Origin: Ramlibacter sp.
Lineage (GTDB): Bacteria; Pseudomonadota; Gammaproteobacteria; Burkholderiales; Burkholderiaceae_C
Assembly (NCBI GenBank): GCA_019449555.1
Contig: JAGRPN010000373.1
Span: forward strand, 1-32,985
Direction: 5' to 3'
DNA: 32,985 nt
The translations under genes and the position numbers were made by a program. Within the stretch, counting starts at the first letter, position 1; each line of letters starts with the position of its first letter. The notes under the pieces were generated by a model. That model was not told the origin of the DNA and ran no database searches. It saw only the letters and a list, made by a program, of their open reading frames with translations. Below are positions 30,767-32,985 of the stretch, in pieces.

Positions 30767-30780
30767 TTGACTAATGTCAA
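30767..30780 (-). promoter_or_regulatory. FNR/DNR-type box upstream of the cytochrome c-rquA-frd operon
   Basis: TTGACTAATGTCAA is a perfect TTGAC inverted repeat with a 4-base spacer, identical in both half-sites to the box at 17697. A minus-strand -10-like CATGAT lies at 30741-30736, which puts the box centre roughly 41-45 bases before the start. The cytochrome gene starts at 30688. The rest of the 219-base gap (30689-30907) shows no gene. Confidence 0.72.
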
Positions 30781-30907
30781 CGGCTCCGGGTAGGAAAATG
30801 CTGATGCGGCGGCCATTTGGGTACTTCGATCGAGCCCATGTACGGGGCTGGCGCGCGGGCGGGAACAGTGGTTGCGTGCCAGCGGCGCGAGCCGCGCGCT
30901 CCCGGCC

Positions 30908-32985
30908 TCATTGCCACCTATACGTATACGTCACGCCGATGAAGCTCACGTTTTGCGTCGGCTTGCGGTTCACGGTGGTCCCGTCCGAATACACGAACGC
31001 CCTGCCGTTATAGGCCCAGGCCCAGTCGGTCCACGTGGATCGCTGGTGCCCGACTTCGACCCGTACCGCCGACGCCTTGTCGAGGGTGTACTTGCCGAAC
31101 AGCTTCAGGGTGGTCTGGCGGAACACGATGTCAGGCAGGCCGCCCGTGGCTGCCAGCAGCGCGGCCGTTCCAGCGCCCGCGGTCGCGTCGAGCGCCTGGG
31201 CAAACTCGCTGCGATCGTCCATGAACGAAAGCGTGCCGCCCACTTCGAGCTTGCCGGTGGGCTTGCCGGTGAACCCCAGTCCCACCGTGGTCGCCGTATC
31301 GTCGAAGGAAATGATCGTTTCTCCCGGGCGCGCCTGGTTCAGTCCCTGGCGGCCGCGCGAAAGGTAGCCGTTCAGGCTCCATTTGTCGTTCAGGACATAA
31401 GTCAAGTCCACGCCCAGCGAATTCATGTCGGAATCGCGCAGGCCGTAGCTGCTCGGCGAGCTGAACCTGTCCTTGCCGATCTCGCCGATGAACTGCAGCG
31501 CGAGCTTCTCGTTGGCCTGCCAGTCGGCTTGCAATTTCAGCTTGTCGCGCTTACGGTCCGCCAGCGTCGGCATGAAGATGCCGGTGGTGAACGCGACACC
31601 TGCCGCCGCGGTATCGGTCACTTCGGTGACCCCGAGGCCGCTGTTGTCCCGCAACCAGTTCGAACCGGTGCGCTTGCTGGTTTCGACACCGATCGCGCCG
31701 CTCACGTCCTCGGACATGCGGCGCCGCACTTCCGCGCGCAGCCCCGTCTCTTCGGTCTTCTGGCGCAGCGCCGTGATGCCGGCCACCGCACTGCTCGGCG
31801 TGAGGACGCCGCGGTCGATCGTCCGGTAATCCGCGCCGAGCGTGCCGCGGTAATCGCTCGAGAACTGGTAGGTTCCCTGCAGCTTGGCGCGCACGTCCTT
31901 GTACGGAAGCTGGTGGTTCGTGTAGGTCGAGGTTCCTTCGACGTTGTACAGGGCGAGCGGGGTGTCGTCGTCCCTGTTCTCGTAGCGCACATGGCCGGAG
32001 AGTGCCAGCTTGGGTATCGGCTTGGCGGTGAAGCCGACCTGCGCCAGCGTGGTGCTCACCTTGCCGCCCAGGTCGGAAACGCCCACCGGCGCCGCGAAGC
32101 CGGCTGCCGCGAAGTTCTGGTTCTGGGTGGCTTGGGAATACCCCAATTTGAAGTTCAGCAGGGTTGTCGGCGCCAGCGTGTAGCTGCCGGTCAGGTCCAG
32201 CTGGTGCGCCTGGTTGTCGGGGGGGAGCGCGACGGCGTTGTTCAGGATCGGCTGCAATCCGGTGGAAAGCGACACGAGCGAGCCCACGCCGTTGAACAGG
32301 CGATCGGGCACCGACGGGTTCAGGCTACCGTAGTCGTTACGGTAGAACGATCCGTAATAGCCGCCCGAAAGGCGCAGCCGCTCTCCGGCGAAGCTCACCC
32401 TGGCCTCGAGTTGGCTGTGATTCGACTTGATCGGTTCGGGCAACATGAGCACCGCCCAACCCGCGACGGAACTTGCTGTGGCGCCGCAGCCGGGGGCCAC
32501 CGGCGATGGGCATGCCATGCCAATGCCCCACAGGCGCGAGCCTTCCTTGTTCTCGCTCTTCACGCTGGCATCGAATTGCCAGGCCCTGCTGATCACTTTG
32601 GAGTAATCGAATCCGAGGCCAGTTCGCTTGGTCTTCAGATCCACGTCGGAGCCGGTACCCGGAGTCAGGGGCACCACCTGGGGTGTGGTCGTGCCCGCAC
32701 CGATCAGGCCGCTGTTGGGGATGGCGGTCTCGTGCCGAAGCAGCTCGCTGAAATCTGCGGAGAATTTCCAGTCGCCCTGCTTCTTCCAGCGGAAGCCCAG
32801 TTCGCGGTTGCCCGTGAGCAGGTCGCTCGCCCGGAATTCGACGGCGGTGCCTTTCTCGTTGTTGCGCCGGTAATAGTCGGCGCCGAAGATCCCGTACAGG
32901 GTGTTGCCGGGATTGAGGCCGTTGTACTGGTCGAACAGGGTGCGGTCGGCGCGGTCGCCGCTCACCGCGCCGGCGCCGACGCTGA
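30908..32985 (-). CDS. MtrB/PioB-type decaheme-associated outer-membrane beta-barrel, 3' part
   Basis: About 692 residues are visible; the frame stays open to the window end, so the N-terminus (signal peptide and any CxxC motif) is missing. The first visible residues, VSGDRADRTLFDQYNGLNPG, match the conserved S-D-x-x-F-x-x-Y-N-G-L segment after the first strands of MtrB-like porins. The rest is a long series of amphipathic strands with aromatic girdles and turns, as in large transmembrane barrels, ending in VSFIGVTYTYRWQ. In Fe(III) reducers and Fe(II) oxidisers this porin encloses a decaheme cytochrome (MtrA/PioA/DmsE) to carry electrons through the outer membrane. The cytochrome gene would be expected just beyond the window. 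It may be in the same transcript as, or a separate unit from, the downstream cytochrome c. Confidence 0.85.
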   Translation of the reverse strand, partial: SVGAGAVSGDRADRTLFDQYNGLNPGNTLYGIFGADYYRRNNEKGTAVEFRASDLLTGNRELGFRWKKQGDWKFSADFSELLRHETAIPNSGLIGAGTTTPQVVPLTPGTGSDVDLKTKRTGLGFDYSKVISRAWQFDASVKSENKEGSRLWGIGMACPSPVAPGCGATASSVAGWAVLMLPEPIKSNHSQLEARVSFAGERLRLSGGYYGSFYRNDYGSLNPSVPDRLFNGVGSLVSLSTGLQPILNNAVALPPDNQAHQLDLTGSYTLAPTTLLNFKLGYSQATQNQNFAAAGFAAPVGVSDLGGKVSTTLAQVGFTAKPIPKLALSGHVRYENRDDDTPLALYNVEGTSTYTNHQLPYKDVRAKLQGTYQFSSDYRGTLGADYRTIDRGVLTPSSAVAGITALRQKTEETGLRAEVRRRMSEDVSGAIGVETSKRTGSNWLRDNSGLGVTEVTDTAAAGVAFTTGIFMPTLADRKRDKLKLQADWQANEKLALQFIGEIGKDRFSSPSSYGLRDSDMNSLGVDLTYVLNDKWSLNGYLSRGRQGLNQARPGETIISFDDTATTVGLGFTGKPTGKLEVGGTLSFMDDRSEFAQALDATAGAGTAALLAATGGLPDIVFRQTTLKLFGKYTLDKASAVRVEVGHQRSTWTDWAWAYNGRAFVYSDGTTVNRKPTQNVSFIGVTYTYRWQ

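Noticed and set aside
30882-30895. Hairpin GCGGC-gcga-GCCGC after the porin gene as terminator
   Set aside because: It has a short stem and no T-run on the minus-strand transcript.

Overview
The window is high-GC, densely coded DNA that looks like a betaproteobacterial chromosome, most likely Burkholderiales (Comamonadaceae-like) or Rhodocyclales. This assignment is an inference from gene content: the DUF3306 / polyferredoxin / TorD / FDH cluster layout, rhodoquinone synthesis and an MtrB/PioB porin. I saw no rRNA, tRNA, insertion sequence, CRISPR array or prophage gene. Nearly every gene is an anaerobic or low-potential redox gene, so the segment reads as an energy-metabolism island of three blocks.

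Block 1 (1-13490) is a complete periplasmic formate dehydrogenase locus. It holds a DUF3306 protein (cut by the window start), a large multi-cluster ferredoxin, a TorD-type chaperone, a divergent sensor kinase / sigma-54 response regulator pair, a small Tat-signal protein, fdhA, fdhB, a small lipoprotein, fdhC, a small secreted protein and fdhD. Two perfect 15-bp palindromes 22 bp apart, followed by a -24/-12 promoter, lie between the regulator and the fdh operon. Two unrelated genes follow: a membrane C13 (legumain-like) peptidase and a YbbP/FtsX-like permease.

Block 2 (about 17690-25596, + strand) is nfnA-nfnB-korA-korB plus a 733-residue protein. NfnAB-type flavoproteins connect NAD(P)H with ferredoxin. 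KorAB connects ferredoxin with 2-oxoglutarate/succinyl-CoA. The last gene combines a region resembling the PFOR C-terminal domain, apparently without a TPP motif, with a one-cluster ferredoxin tail.

Block 3 (minus strand) reads, in transcription order: an MtrB/PioB-type outer-membrane barrel (cut by the window end), a small c-type cytochrome with no possible methionine ligand after its heme motif, rquA (rhodoquinone synthesis), frdABCD (E. coli-type quinol:fumarate reductase), a strong terminator, and a hemerythrin-like gene.

The most interesting system is the rquA-frdABCD unit. It packages the enzyme that makes the low-potential quinone with the reductase that needs one. Blocks 2 and 3 are each preceded by a perfect FNR/DNR-type box (TTGAC-N4-GTCAA), which suggests joint control by oxygen or nitrogen oxides. 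Two hallmark reactions of the reductive TCA branch (fumarate to succinate, and succinyl-CoA to 2-oxoglutarate) are therefore encoded side by side with ferredoxin/NAD(P)H coupling. The direction of flux, autotrophic versus fermentative or aromatic-degrading, cannot be decided from this sequence.
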